Shown one piece after another: positions 17,800-28,208 of a stretch of DNA of 64,000 bases (position 1 is the stretch's first letter; the number at the start of each line of letters is the position of its first letter). This DNA comes from JALZKA01 sp963717635 (GTDB lineage Bacteria; Actinomycetota; Thermoleophilia; Solirubrobacterales; 70-9). The translations under genes were made by a program, and so were the position numbers. Location of the stretch: positions 2,170,001 through 2,234,000 of the forward strand of contig OY970347.1 of assembly GCA_963717635.1 (NCBI GenBank). The letters run 5' to 3'. The notes under the pieces are model-generated. The model did not search any database. It was not told the origin of the DNA and saw only the letters and a program-made list of their open reading frames with translations.

Positions 17800-18444
17800 C
17801 TAGCGGCCCCAGCGCTCGCCCGCGCCGAGCCGCTCCAGGCCGAGCCAGTAGAGGCCCATCACGACCTCGACGACGCTATCGCGGGGCAGCGCCCGCGGGT
17901 TCTCGAGCCACCACCCGGCCATGAACTGGATGCCGCCGGCGATCAGGTGCGCGAGCACCGCCGACGTGTCCTCAACCGCGAGGTCGCCCGGCTGTGGGGG
18001 CGGGGCGTCGGCGACCATCATCGAAGCGACGGCCCCGGCGGCTTCCTCGCGCAGCCGGTCGAGCGCCTCGCCCGCGTCCGGGTCGGCGACGTTGCGGGTC
18101 AGCAACCGCAGCGCGGCGGGGCGCTCCTCGGCGAACTCGAGGAACGCCTCGATCCCGGCGCGCAGGCGCGCCTCGTTCGAGTCGGCGCCGGCGATCGCCC
18201 CCACCACGCGCTGGATCAGCTCGTGGACGAAGGTGTCGAGCAGCGCGATCTGGAGCTCCCGCTTGGAGGCGAAGTGCTCGTAGATCAGCGCCTTCGAGAT
18301 CCCGCCGCGCGCGGCGACGTCGTCGAGTGAAGCCTCGTTGAAGCCGTGCTCGGAGAAGACCTCGAGCGCGCTCTCGAGGATCGCCGCCCGGCGATCGGAC
18401 GCCGAAAGTCGACGGCGCGGGGCCGCCTGTGTCTCCTCGGCCAC
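17800..18444 (-). CDS. TetR-family transcriptional repressor
   Basis: This 214-residue TetR regulator has an N-terminal helix-turn-helix at about 20-65 (RAAILESALEVFSEHGFNEASLDDVAARGGISKALIYEHFASKR region). The helical ligand-binding domain follows. It is divergent from the R2lox-SCP2 gene, with a perfect 11-bp-arm palindrome in the 45-bp gap, so it almost certainly controls that gene and itself. The start is GTG at 18444. A TAGTCT hexamer 6 nt upstream indicates a leaderless mRNA. The ligand is unknown; a lipid or acyl-CoA is plausible from the partner's SCP2 domain (inference). Confidence 0.93.
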   Translation of the reverse strand: MAEETQAAPRRRLSASDRRAAILESALEVFSEHGFNEASLDDVAARGGISKALIYEHFASKRELQIALLDTFVHELIQRVVGAIAGADSNEARLRAGIEAFLEFAEERPAALRLLTRNVADPDAGEALDRLREEAAGAVASMMVADAPPPQPGDLAVEDTSAVLAHLIAGGIQFMAGWWLENPRALPRDSVVEVVMGLYWLGLERLGAGERWGR

Positions 18445-18450
18445 GGTTTG

Positions 18451-18483
18451 AGACTACTAACTGACCGCTCAGTCAGTTAGTAT
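18451..18483. promoter_or_regulatory. Divergent operator-promoter for TetR and R2lox-SCP2
   Basis: A perfect inverted repeat with 11-bp arms (TACTAACTGAC at 18455-18465 and its complement at 18472-18482) surrounds a 6-nt centre. Its outer edges form TAGTCT (minus strand, 18456-18451) and TAGTAT (plus strand, 18478-18483), each exactly 6 nt before the start codon of its gene. A repressor bound here would cover both -10 boxes at once. The CTGAC-N6-GTCAG core is typical of TetR-family operators. Confidence 0.8.
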
Positions 18484-18489
18484 GCGGGC

Positions 18490-19791
18490 ATGAGCGTCGC
18501 CCAGCACGACGGGATCAGGACCGGAGCCACGATCTCCTACGTGGACCTCTACAAGCGCTGGGAGCAAAACAACTGGAGCGCGTACGACATCGACTTCTCG
18601 CGCGACCACGAGGGCTGGCAGGGCCTGACCGACCTGCAGCGCGAATCGGCGCTCTGGATCTACTCGATGTTCTTCTTCGGCGAGGACTCGGTCACCGACA
18701 ACCTCTCGCCCTACATCGACGCCGCGCCGACCGAGGAGATGAAGTACTTCCTCGCGACCCAGCAGGTCGACGAGGCCCGCCACGCCGTGTTCTTCCACCG
18801 CTTCTTCAAGGAGGTGATCGGCGCCGGCGACACCCTCGGCTCCACCCTCCGCTTCACTGAGTCACAGCTCGGCTGGGGCTACCGCAACGTCTTCAGCCGG
18901 CTCGACCGGATGGCGGACGAGCTGCGGCGCGACAAGTCGCTGCCCAAGTTCGCGCAGGCGATCGCGCTCTATCACCTGGTCGTCGAGGCGACCCTCGCTC
19001 AACCGGGCCAGCACTTCATCGAGGACTACTTCGCCAAGGCCGGCACGATGCCCGGCTTCAGCGCCGGCATGGAGAACGTCTCGCGCGACGAGCAGCGCCA
19101 CATCGGGTTCGGCGTCAAGGTGCTCTCCGAGCTTCTGGCCGAGTCGGATGAGTGCAAGGCCGCGGTCCGCGAGCTGCTGCTCGAGATCATGCCCTACTCG
19201 CTGGCCGTGTTCGTGCCGCCGGCCGGCCTCAACCGCGAGTACACCCGCTGCTACGGATTCGAGATGGAGGACATCTTCGCGTTCGGTATGAAATCGGTGA
19301 AGACCAAGTGGCGCGCGATCGGCTACCCGATGGAGGAGATGCCCGGCGTCCTGCCGGTTGACCACTCGCTGCCCGAGGAGGAAGTGGCCAGGCGCCAGAT
19401 CGCGCTGCTCGAATCGCACGTCATGGGCGAACCTCATCCACACCCCGATGCCTCGACCGATATTCAGCGCCTCTATTTCGACGTGATCGCGAACTCCGTC
19501 GACAAGAGCGCCGTCAACGGGACCCCGTTCACGATCCAGTGGGACTTCTCCGACGCCGATCCGTGGCATGTGGTCGTCGCCAACGGCTCGACCCGGGCGG
19601 AGCCCGGCCTCGCCCCCAAGCCCGACCTCACGTGGCGGGCGAGCTGGGGCGACTGGATCGCGATCTCGAAGGGCGCGCTCGACCCGCGCAGCGCAATGCT
19701 TCGGCGCCGCCTGCGCTTCCGCGGCTCGCCGCGCAAGCTGCGCACCTTCATGCAGGTCTTCCCGCGCCGCCGCTCGAAGCCGCTGCCCTAG
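18490..19791 (+). CDS. R2lox-type diiron/Mn-Fe oxidase fused to a C-terminal SCP2 domain
   Basis: This 433-residue protein has a ribonucleotide-reductase R2-like N-terminal part (1-320) and an SCP2 sterol-carrier-like part (about 340-433). Metal ligands are E65, E95, H98, E166, E201 and H204 (FFFGEDSV, DEARH, VVEA, DEQRHIGFG). V68 and Y161 sit where R2lox proteins form their Val-Tyr ether crosslink: spacing E+3 for Val, and Tyr five before the fourth ligand. The protein therefore looks like an R2-like ligand-binding oxidase rather than a true R2; no R1 gene is present. The C-terminal FTIQWDFSDADPWHVVVANG and TWRASWGDWIAISKG match SCP2. The function is probably oxidation of a lipid-like ligand (inference). 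It is controlled by the divergent TetR. Confidence 0.85.
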   Translation: MSVAQHDGIRTGATISYVDLYKRWEQNNWSAYDIDFSRDHEGWQGLTDLQRESALWIYSMFFFGEDSVTDNLSPYIDAAPTEEMKYFLATQQVDEARHAVFFHRFFKEVIGAGDTLGSTLRFTESQLGWGYRNVFSRLDRMADELRRDKSLPKFAQAIALYHLVVEATLAQPGQHFIEDYFAKAGTMPGFSAGMENVSRDEQRHIGFGVKVLSELLAESDECKAAVRELLLEIMPYSLAVFVPPAGLNREYTRCYGFEMEDIFAFGMKSVKTKWRAIGYPMEEMPGVLPVDHSLPEEEVARRQIALLESHVMGEPHPHPDASTDIQRLYFDVIANSVDKSAVNGTPFTIQWDFSDADPWHVVVANGSTRAEPGLAPKPDLTWRASWGDWIAISKGALDPRSAMLRRRLRFRGSPRKLRTFMQVFPRRRSKPLP

Positions 19792-22052
19792 GCGCGAGCG
19801 GGCACGGCTGCCGGCTCGTCAGGCTCGTCGTATGTCTCGAAGCCCAAGTCGGGCAGGAGGCGGTCAAGCCAGGCGGGCAGCCACCAGTTCCACTTGCCCA
19901 TCAGCTGCATCGTCGCCGGCACGAGCACCAGGCGAACGAGCGTCGCATCGAGGGCGATCGCGACCGCGCAGCCGAGTCCCAGCTCCTTGATCGACGGGAC
20001 TCCCGTGAAGACGAAGACCGTGAAGACCGCGGTCATGATCAGCGCAGCTGACGAAATCGTGGGAGCGCTCGATGCGAGCCCCTCGGCCACCGCCCGGCGG
20101 TTGTCGCCGTGCGCCTCGTAGCGCTCGCGGATCCGCGACAGCAGGAACACCTCGTAGTCCATCGAGAGGCCGAATACGACGGCCAGGATCAGCGGCACGT
20201 TGATTGTGTCGAGGGCACCGTTCGACTCGAACCCGAGGAACCCGTCGAGCCAGCCCCACTGGAAGACGGCCACCAGGACGCCGTACGCGGCGCCGATCGA
20301 CAGCAGGTTCATCAGCACTGCCTTCAACGGCAAGAGCAGCGATCTCAGCATCACCATCAGGACGATGAACGAGAGGCCGAGGATGAAGACCAGGATCTTC
20401 CACATCGAGCCCGAGATCAGGTCGCGCACGTCGACGATCCGGGCCGACTCGCCGCCGGCCAGCACCGCGGCGGACCCGTCGAGCACCAGGGTGCTCGACG
20501 CGATGATCTCTGCCCGCGCGCGGTCGACGAGCGCGAACGTCTCGTCGGAGTCGCTCGCGCCGCGCGGGAGCACGTCCAGCAACGACTTGCTGCCGTCGGC
20601 CGAGGGCTGCCATTCGGCGACCGACGCCACCGCTTGGTCGCGCGCCAGGTCGGAGCGCAGGGCCGCCAGGGCGTCGGCCCCGGCATCGGCCGTGGCGCCA
20701 CCGCCGACGCCGAAGTCGGCGACCACCCGGATCGGGTCGGCGCCGCCCCCGGTGGCCTCGTTCATCAACTCGACCCCGACGACCACATCGTGATCGGCCG
20801 GGAACTGGTCGAGCGCGCCGGTGCCCATCTTCATCGAAAACGCGGGGATCGCGAGGATCATCAGGAAGCCGGCGCTGAGCGCGATCGAGACCATCGGCCT
20901 GCGCATCACCCGCGCGGTCCAGCGATGCCAGAAGGTGGACTCGGCCTCGGGCCGGGTGACTCCCGGCCGGCGCCGTCGCTCGACCGTGGAGCGGCGCATC
21001 AGGCGGCCGGCACGCCAGGCGATGCCGCCGGCTTCGACCCGGTGCCCAAGCAGGCTGATCAGCGTTGGCAGAAGCACCACCGCGGCGACGATCGCGATCC
21101 CGACGACGATCATCGCTCCCAGCGCCATCGAGCGCAGCGCCTGGTTGTCCACCATCCAAATCCCGGCCAGCGAGATGACCACGGCAAGTCCGGAGAAGAA
21201 GACGGAGAGCCCGGAGGTGGAAAGCGCCGCCGCCCGGGCCTCGTCGGCGGATCGCCCGCGACGGATCTCCTCGCGGTAGCGGGCGAGGACGAACAGCGAG
21301 TAGTCCACCGCGACGCCGATCCCGATCATCGATGCCATGTTGGTGACGAAGACCGACATCTCCATCGAGAGCGAGAGGAAGTAGATGACCGCTCCGGTGA
21401 CCATTACCGCGACGAAGCCGAGCGCCAGGGGCAGCGCCGCGGCCGCGAGCGAGCCGAAGGCGGCGATCAGGATCAGGGCGACGATCGGGAAGCCCGTGAT
21501 CTCGGCTCGTTCCAAATCCTCCTTCGAAAGCTCCTGCAGGCCGGCCCAGGCCGCCGGCTGACCGACCAGGTACGGGGTGACGCCATCGGCCGTCTCGCCG
21601 GGGGCCACCTCCTCGCGCAGCTCGACCGCCGCGTCGATCTGCTCGGAGACGTGGGGCGTGGCCTGGATCGAGACCGTCGCGAGGCCCTCGGCTGCCAGCT
21701 GCTCGCGCGCCGCCCGCTCGGCTCGCGGCGGCAGCGCGAGGTTCTCCACCTCGCCGACCGCCACCGCCAGGCGATCGACCGCGGCGTTGGCCTCGGCGGC
21801 GGTCGCGCCGGACTCGGCGCGGAGCACGGCGCCCACCGAGTCGCTACCCGCCTGTGCCGTGTAGTCGTCCTGCATCAACTGCTCGACCGCGGCGGACTCG
21901 GAGCCCGGAACCTCGAAGCCGCCGCCGGTCAGGTTCTCCGTCTGCTTCATCGCGAACGGCAACGCCGCCGCGATGATCACGAGCCAGAGCAAGCCGACCG
22001 CGCGTCGATGGCGGCCGACGAAGCCAGCCAGCGAGCGGGCAGCGACTCTCAT
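19788..22052 (-). CDS. MMPL/RND-family exporter
   Basis: This MMPL-type RND membrane transporter of 754 residues has the expected two-repeat layout. It has an N-terminal helix (HRRAVGLLWLVIIAAALPFAM), a first extracytoplasmic domain (about 40-180) and a helix bundle with GIGVAVDYSLFVLARYREE. A cytoplasmic loop is followed by a second extracytoplasmic domain and a second bundle with VFGLSMDYEVFLLSRIRERY. The paired DY motifs are the proton-relay region of the family. Substrates are typically lipids or hydrophobic drugs. A TetR gene stands 80 nt upstream on the same strand and likely regulates it. The 3' end shares CTAG with the R2lox gene. Confidence 0.93.
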   Translation of the reverse strand: MRVAARSLAGFVGRHRRAVGLLWLVIIAAALPFAMKQTENLTGGGFEVPGSESAAVEQLMQDDYTAQAGSDSVGAVLRAESGATAAEANAAVDRLAVAVGEVENLALPPRAERAAREQLAAEGLATVSIQATPHVSEQIDAAVELREEVAPGETADGVTPYLVGQPAAWAGLQELSKEDLERAEITGFPIVALILIAAFGSLAAAALPLALGFVAVMVTGAVIYFLSLSMEMSVFVTNMASMIGIGVAVDYSLFVLARYREEIRRGRSADEARAAALSTSGLSVFFSGLAVVISLAGIWMVDNQALRSMALGAMIVVGIAIVAAVVLLPTLISLLGHRVEAGGIAWRAGRLMRRSTVERRRRPGVTRPEAESTFWHRWTARVMRRPMVSIALSAGFLMILAIPAFSMKMGTGALDQFPADHDVVVGVELMNEATGGGADPIRVVADFGVGGGATADAGADALAALRSDLARDQAVASVAEWQPSADGSKSLLDVLPRGASDSDETFALVDRARAEIIASSTLVLDGSAAVLAGGESARIVDVRDLISGSMWKILVFILGLSFIVLMVMLRSLLLPLKAVLMNLLSIGAAYGVLVAVFQWGWLDGFLGFESNGALDTINVPLILAVVFGLSMDYEVFLLSRIRERYEAHGDNRRAVAEGLASSAPTISSAALIMTAVFTVFVFTGVPSIKELGLGCAVAIALDATLVRLVLVPATMQLMGKWNWWLPAWLDRLLPDLGFETYDEPDEPAAVPARA

Positions 22053-22060
22053 GGTCGACG

Positions 22061-22066
22061 ACGGTA
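22061..22066 (-). promoter_or_regulatory. Possible -10 box of the MMPL gene (TACCGT)
   Basis: TACCGT on the minus strand lies 8 nt before the ATG at 22052. It overlaps a short dyad (GTACG-N2-CGTAC at 22064-22075) that could bind the upstream TetR. The arms are only 5 bp, so the operator idea is weak. Confidence 0.3.
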
Positions 22067-22132
22067 CGGACGTACTACCCGGTCAAGCGTGAGATCGTTC
22101 ACAGACCTCGGCGGGACGAGGTCAGGCGCCGC

Positions 22133-22750
22133 TTATCGCGCGTCCAGCAACCAGCGCGCTACGCCAAGGCCCGTTTCAACTGTTGCGAGCACGTCGAGGG
22201 TCGGATCGGTGAGCCGCTGCACCGTGAGGCCGTCGCCGACGCCGAACAGGTAGGCGAGGGTCGCCTCGGCATCGAACCGGAGCATGACGACCCCCTGGCG
22301 CTGCTTCTCCCGGAGGATCTCGCCGAACTCCGCCCGGGCGCGGCTGTAGAGCGCGCCGAGCTCGCGTTGCAGGTCGGGGCTGTTGCGGCCGGCGACGTAG
22401 AGCTCGGAGACCATGTAGACGTAGCCCGTCTGCTCGCGCAGGGTTCGCTCGAACGTCTCGGACATCGCCGCGATCAACCCGTCGACGGTGTCGGCTGCCC
22501 GCATCGCCGCGCCCAGGTTCTCGATTCGCAGATCGGTGTCGCGGCGGATGACCTCGACCAGCAGCCGCTCCTTGGTGCCGAAGTAGTAGTGCAGGAGCCC
22601 GCGGCTGACCTCGGCCTTGCGCGCGACCCGCTCGAACGTGGAGTCGGCGATCCCGACTTCGGACACGGATTCGCGCATCGCCTCGACGATCCGGACCGCT
22701 CGCTCGCCGGTGAGCGAGCGCTCCTCCATGCCCCTAGCAGCAACCTCCAT
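22133..22750 (-). CDS. TetR-family regulator beside the MMPL exporter
   Basis: This 205-residue TetR regulator has its helix-turn-helix at about 20-65 (ADSTFERVARKAEVSRGLLHYYFGTKERL region) and a ligand-binding domain after it. An alternative start is the Met at position 8. It lies directly upstream of the MMPL transporter in the same orientation, the usual layout for an exporter repressor that senses the exported compound. A TAGAAT hexamer 11 nt before the ATG could be its -10 box. Confidence 0.92.
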   Translation of the reverse strand: MEVAARGMEERSLTGERAVRIVEAMRESVSEVGIADSTFERVARKAEVSRGLLHYYFGTKERLLVEVIRRDTDLRIENLGAAMRAADTVDGLIAAMSETFERTLREQTGYVYMVSELYVAGRNSPDLQRELGALYSRARAEFGEILREKQRQGVVMLRFDAEATLAYLFGVGDGLTVQRLTDPTLDVLATVETGLGVARWLLDAR

Positions 22751-22776
22751 ACCCGCCAGGGATTCTAAGCGGATTC

Positions 22777-23217
22777 TCAGCCGGCGGAACCGCCGTTCGC
22801 CGGCGCGGTCGTGGACGTGTACTCGAACTCCTCCTCGGCGCCGAACAGGCGGTCGAGCACCGCCTTCCGAAGATCCTCGCTGAGGATCAGGGCAGCGGCG
22901 GCGCCGACGATGCCAAGCACCAGCAGCTTGCCGAGGGTCGAACCCTTCTTCTCCTCGCGCCCACGGAATCGATCCGAGGCTTCGCGCAGGGATTCGGCGG
23001 CGTCCCGCAGCTCGCGGTGGACCTTCTTGTCGTCCATCAGCGCCGATGCCGGGCGCTTCTGCTTTTGGATCCGCCCATAAGCCGAGCGTCCGGCGTCGTA
23101 CGCCTCGCGGATCGATTCGCGGAGCTCCTCGTCCTCGACAAGCCGGCGGACGTACTGGTTCGAGCCCACCGATTCAGCCGCGTGTCGGGCCTTTCCGGTC
23201 CTCGTTGAGTTGGCCAT
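22777..23217 (-). CDS. Small membrane-anchored protein of unknown function
   Basis: I do not recognise the family of this 146-residue protein. The N-terminal 90 residues are charged and helical (for example VHRELRDAAESLREASDRFRG, a likely amphipathic coil). One membrane helix follows (LGKLLVLGIVGAAAALIL), then SEDLRKAVLDRLFGAEEEFEY and a Ser/Thr/Gly tail. This layout resembles small actinobacterial envelope or YtxH-like stress proteins, but I cannot assign it. A GAGGAGGAGA ribosome site lies upstream of the ATG. It stands 77 nt after the lon-distal spacer and upstream of the TetR gene on the same strand. Confidence 0.75.
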   Translation of the reverse strand: MANSTRTGKARHAAESVGSNQYVRRLVEDEELRESIREAYDAGRSAYGRIQKQKRPASALMDDKKVHRELRDAAESLREASDRFRGREEKKGSTLGKLLVLGIVGAAAALILSEDLRKAVLDRLFGAEEEFEYTSTTAPANGGSAG

Positions 23218-23294
23218 GCGCAGTCTCTCCTCCTCTACTCCAAGCTAAGTGGCTGCTGAGGATATACCCGCTCCGCATGCGGGCGGTCCCGGGC

Positions 23295-25656
<2,362 letters not shown>

Positions 25657-25667
<11 letters not shown>

Positions 25668-26124
25668 TCTCCTCACCCCCCTCGATCGGGACACGGGTCG
25701 CCACCTGGGCGGTCCGCAGGGGCAGCTCCACGCGCAGGATCCCGTCCTCGTAGCTGGCCTGGGCGCGGTCGGCAGCGACGTCGGCGCCAAGCTCGACCAC
25801 GCGCCGGAAGGCCCCGGCCTCGATCTCGACCTGCTGGTAGACGCGGCCCTCCGTCTCCTGGATCGCGCGGTCACCGCTGACGACCAGCTCGCGTCCGGCG
25901 ACCTCGAGGCTGACCGACTCGGGGTCGACCCCGGCCAGCTCGACCAGGACGATGGCGCGGGGCTCCTCGCGTCCGCAGTAGTAGACGTCGACCCGCGGCG
26001 AGAACCCGGACTGCAGCCCCGCGGCGCGGTTGCGGCCCTCGCCGCCCCAGGCGTCGCCGATCAGCTCGTCCATCTCGCGCCACATGCGCTCGAAGTTGAG
26101 GAAGAGATCGTTCTTGCGGTTCAC
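25657..26124 (-). CDS. Hsp20/alpha-crystallin small heat-shock protein
   Basis: This 155-residue small heat-shock chaperone binds unfolding proteins without ATP. After a variable N-terminus (MNRKNDLFLNFERMWREMDEL) comes the alpha-crystallin domain (about 45-140). It shows VDVYYCGREEPRAIVLVELAGVDPES, VSGDRAIQ, and YEDGILRVELPL, the usual G-x-L motif. The tail has VATRVPIEGG with the I-x-I-like anchoring segment (here RVPI). The start is GTG at 26124. The gene is cotranscribed with lon, which overlaps its end, so chaperone and protease are coupled. An inverted repeat of the HspR type lies 7 nt upstream. Confidence 0.94.
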
Positions 26125-26131
26125 ACCAATG

Positions 26132-26154
26132 ATTTAAGCGAACCGGACTCAAAT
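26132..26154 (-). promoter_or_regulatory. HAIR-like inverted repeat upstream of hsp20-lon
   Basis: On the minus strand the site reads ATTTGAG-N9-CTTAAAT. The core TTGAG-N9-CTTAA differs from the HspR box (HAIR, TTGAG-N9-CTCAA) by one base and keeps its exact spacing. It sits 7 nt before the GTG of hsp20 and overlaps a TTAAAT -10-like hexamer. Binding by an HspR repressor is an inference. The remaining 227 bp of spacer (26155-26381) hold no gene I can identify. Confidence 0.6.
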
Positions 26155-26381
26155 CTTCGCGCGGCCGACTCTTGTGCTGCTGAATCAGCCTGCGGATGCG
26201 GCGACGCCGCCCGCGCGGGGACGGCGAACGGATCGACCCAGTGATCCCAACGTTGGCGTCGTAGAAGCCGGTCGCCGAGGAATAGGCGTAGACGCCGTGC
26301 ATCATCGCGCAGCCGAGATCGAGCAGCGCCGCCACCAGCTTCGTCCGCCCCACGCCTGGGCGAATCAAGTTTTCGAGGTGC

Positions 26382-27173
26382 TCAGACCTCGAACGTGGCG
26401 CCCTCGGCCGCGACCGCGACCGGGGCACCGAACCCCTGCGCGCCCTCAGCCGCGACCCACTCGGCGTCGAGCTCGTCCGAGACATGGGTGAGAAGGGCCG
26501 CCTTGGCGCCTGCGCGGCGGGCGTGCTCCCCGGCCTCGGACGGCGTCAGGTGGCCGCGGATCCCGGTGCGCTCCGGCCGCGGGAGCGTTGCCTCGATCAC
26601 GAGCAGGTCCGTGTTGCGCGCGAACTCGATGAGCTCGTCGTTCGGCCGGCAGTCGGCACCGAACGTGATCCGGGCGCCGCTGGCCGCGCGGACCTCGATC
26701 GCGAAGGTGAGGATGTAATGCGGGACCTCGGCGAAGCGCAGCTCCAGTGGCCCGACCTTCACCGGGGTGGCGCCGTTGTACTCCTCGAGCCGGAACGCGC
26801 TTTCGACCAGGGCCTCGTCACCCCAGGCCGAGGCGATCGACCGCAGCGTCGCCTCAGCCCCGACCGGCGCGATCAGCCTGGGCCGAGCCGGATCCTCGGT
26901 CCCGGGCCAGCCTGCCACCGGCACCGGTTGCTGGCGCGGCGTTAGCAGCAGCCCGTAGGCAAACGGGAACAGGTCGAAGAAGTGGTCCGCGTGCAGGTGC
27001 GTGATCGCGACCGCCGTGACGTCCGTGTAGTCGACGTGCTCCCGTAGCTTTCCGAACACGCCGTTGCCGCAATCGACGACCAGCGCCGTCCCGTCCTCCT
27101 CGACCAGGTAGCCGCTGCACGCTCCGCCCGCGTCCTGCCAAGCAGGCGATTTGCCGAGGACGGTGACCCGCAT
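26382..27173 (-). CDS. MBL-fold metallo-hydrolase (RNase Z-like group)
   Basis: This metallo-beta-lactamase-fold hydrolase of 263 residues has the zinc-binding motif HLHADH at residues 59-64. VVDCGNGVFGKL precedes it, and further ligands occur in VPHYILTFAIEV, TFGADCRPNDEL and RGHLTPSEAGEHA with a final LLTHVSDE. The layout resembles the RNase Z/ElaC and arylsulfatase-like branch, but the missing exosite arm makes tRNase activity uncertain. It is probably cytoplasmic. A TAGAGT hexamer lies 6 nt before its ATG. It is followed after 257 nt by hsp20 on the same strand. Confidence 0.88.
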   Translation of the reverse strand: MRVTVLGKSPAWQDAGGACSGYLVEEDGTALVVDCGNGVFGKLREHVDYTDVTAVAITHLHADHFFDLFPFAYGLLLTPRQQPVPVAGWPGTEDPARPRLIAPVGAEATLRSIASAWGDEALVESAFRLEEYNGATPVKVGPLELRFAEVPHYILTFAIEVRAASGARITFGADCRPNDELIEFARNTDLLVIEATLPRPERTGIRGHLTPSEAGEHARRAGAKAALLTHVSDELDAEWVAAEGAQGFGAPVAVAAEGATFEV

Positions 27174-27179
27174 CGCCCC

Positions 27180-27185
27180 ACTCTA
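27180..27185 (-). promoter_or_regulatory. Possible -10 box of the MBL hydrolase gene (TAGAGT)
   Basis: TAGAGT on the minus strand ends 6 nt before the ATG at 27173, matching the leaderless pattern seen at other genes here. No -35 box is evident. Confidence 0.35.
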
Positions 27186-27202
27186 GACGCGGGCGGTAGT
27201 GC

Positions 27203-27433
27203 CTAGTTTGCGCCTTGGCGCAACAGCAGCGCTGGTTGCGTCGGCGGGACCAGGCCCTGGGGCGAGTCCGGCCTGAAGGTTGAGCACGGCTCGGCCAGGT
27301 CGAGGGCACAGAGTTGGTGGCGGTGGAAAAAGCAGTCCGCGCAGGTTGGCTTTCCCTTGCGACCGCGCTTGCGCTCGCGCCGTGACAGGCCGACGGCCCG
27401 CAGAAACTGTTCCTCCCGATCCAACTTGATCAC
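27203..27433 (-). CDS. Small Cys-rich protein, likely metal-binding, unknown function
   Basis: This 76-residue protein, read from the GTG at 27433, begins IKLDREEQFLRAVGLSRRERKRG. Its compact Cys/His cluster runs CADCFFHRHQLCALDLAEPC and then STFRP. The C-x2-C...C...C spacing with interspersed His suggests a small zinc or iron-sulfur knuckle. The tail is Pro/Gln-rich. I recognise no named family. The start is chosen because upstream in-frame sequence is low-complexity Arg/Pro. It stands 29 nt upstream of the MBL gene on the same strand. The call is moderately sure because of the clustered Cys. Confidence 0.5.
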   Translation of the reverse strand: MIKLDREEQFLRAVGLSRRERKRGRKGKPTCADCFFHRHQLCALDLAEPCSTFRPDSPQGLVPPTQPALLLRQGAN

Positions 27434-27566
27434 TGCTGCCCTCGCTTTTCCTCTCCGCGCTCCGCGCGTCGGCGTCCTTGGCGCCGGGGCGATCATGGCA
27501 CCGGTCGTCGCCGGGCGCCGGGGGCGTTCACGCAAACCGCGCGAAAAACGAATCGTGCCGGTCTCC

Positions 27567-27572
27567 TACAAT
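27567..27572 (+). promoter_or_regulatory. Possible -10 box of the hydroxylase gene (TACAAT)
   Basis: TACAAT (five of six to TATAAT) lies 8 nt before the ATG at 27581. With a start site about 7 nt downstream the transcript would have almost no leader. No good -35 match is visible. Confidence 0.45.
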
Positions 27573-27580
27573 TCTTGGCG

Positions 27581-28204
27581 ATGGCCCATGAGCGCACAGC
27601 CCGCCTCAGCGCGTCGCCACCGCTGTTCAAGTCCAGGTTCCTCGACTTCTTCTCGCGGATCCATCCCGCCGTGCCCGCGGTCATCTACATCCCGGTGATC
27701 ATCGGCCTGGTCGTGCTCGGTGTCGACCGCGGCGCCGGCGCCGGCGAGACAGTCTTGCTGGTCCTGGCGGGCCTGTTCATCTGGACCCTGTCCGAGTACT
27801 GGCTCCACCGCAAGATCTTCCACTGGGAGCCGGACCACCCAATCGGGCGGCGCATGCACTTCATCATCCACGGCGTCCACCACGACCATCCCAACGACCG
27901 GATGCGCCTGGTGATGCCCCCGGGGGCCAGCATCCCGCTGGCGCTGCTGTTCTTCGGCGCGTTCTGGCTGATCTTCGGATCGCCGACCGCCTACCCGCTG
28001 TTCGCGGGCTTCCTCGTGGGTTACCTCGTCTACGACTACATGCACTACTACCTCCACCATTTCGTCCCCAAGTCCGATCGCGGCAAACGGCTGCGCGAGC
28101 ACCACATGCGCCACCACTTCCAGGACCACCGCTACGGGTACGGCGTGTCGTCGGAGCTCTGGGACGTGGTCTTCCGCACCCGTCCACGCCAACGCAGCCA
28201 CTAA
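27581..28204 (+). CDS. Fatty-acid hydroxylase / sterol-desaturase superfamily membrane enzyme
   Basis: This 207-residue integral membrane di-iron hydroxylase carries the His-box set of the fatty-acid hydroxylase superfamily: HRKIFH, HFIIHGVHHDHP, HYYLHH and HHMRHHFQDH. Four hydrophobic segments surround these boxes (for example AVIYIPVIIGLVVLG and IPLALLFFGAFWLIFG). The pattern and size resemble fatty acid 2-hydroxylases lacking the cytochrome b5 domain. The product would be a hydroxylated fatty acid or membrane lipid (inference). The ATG at 27581 is preferred over an in-frame TTG two codons earlier because TACAAT lies 8 nt upstream of it. Confidence 0.9.
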   Translation: MAHERTARLSASPPLFKSRFLDFFSRIHPAVPAVIYIPVIIGLVVLGVDRGAGAGETVLLVLAGLFIWTLSEYWLHRKIFHWEPDHPIGRRMHFIIHGVHHDHPNDRMRLVMPPGASIPLALLFFGAFWLIFGSPTAYPLFAGFLVGYLVYDYMHYYLHHFVPKSDRGKRLREHHMRHHFQDHRYGYGVSSELWDVVFRTRPRQRSH

Positions 28205-28208
28205 CCCT

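Noticed and set aside
20109..22253. Very long plus-strand open frame opposite the MMPL gene
   Set aside because: The translation is His/Arg/Asp-rich without hydrophobic core and mirrors the codon bias of the real MMPL gene.
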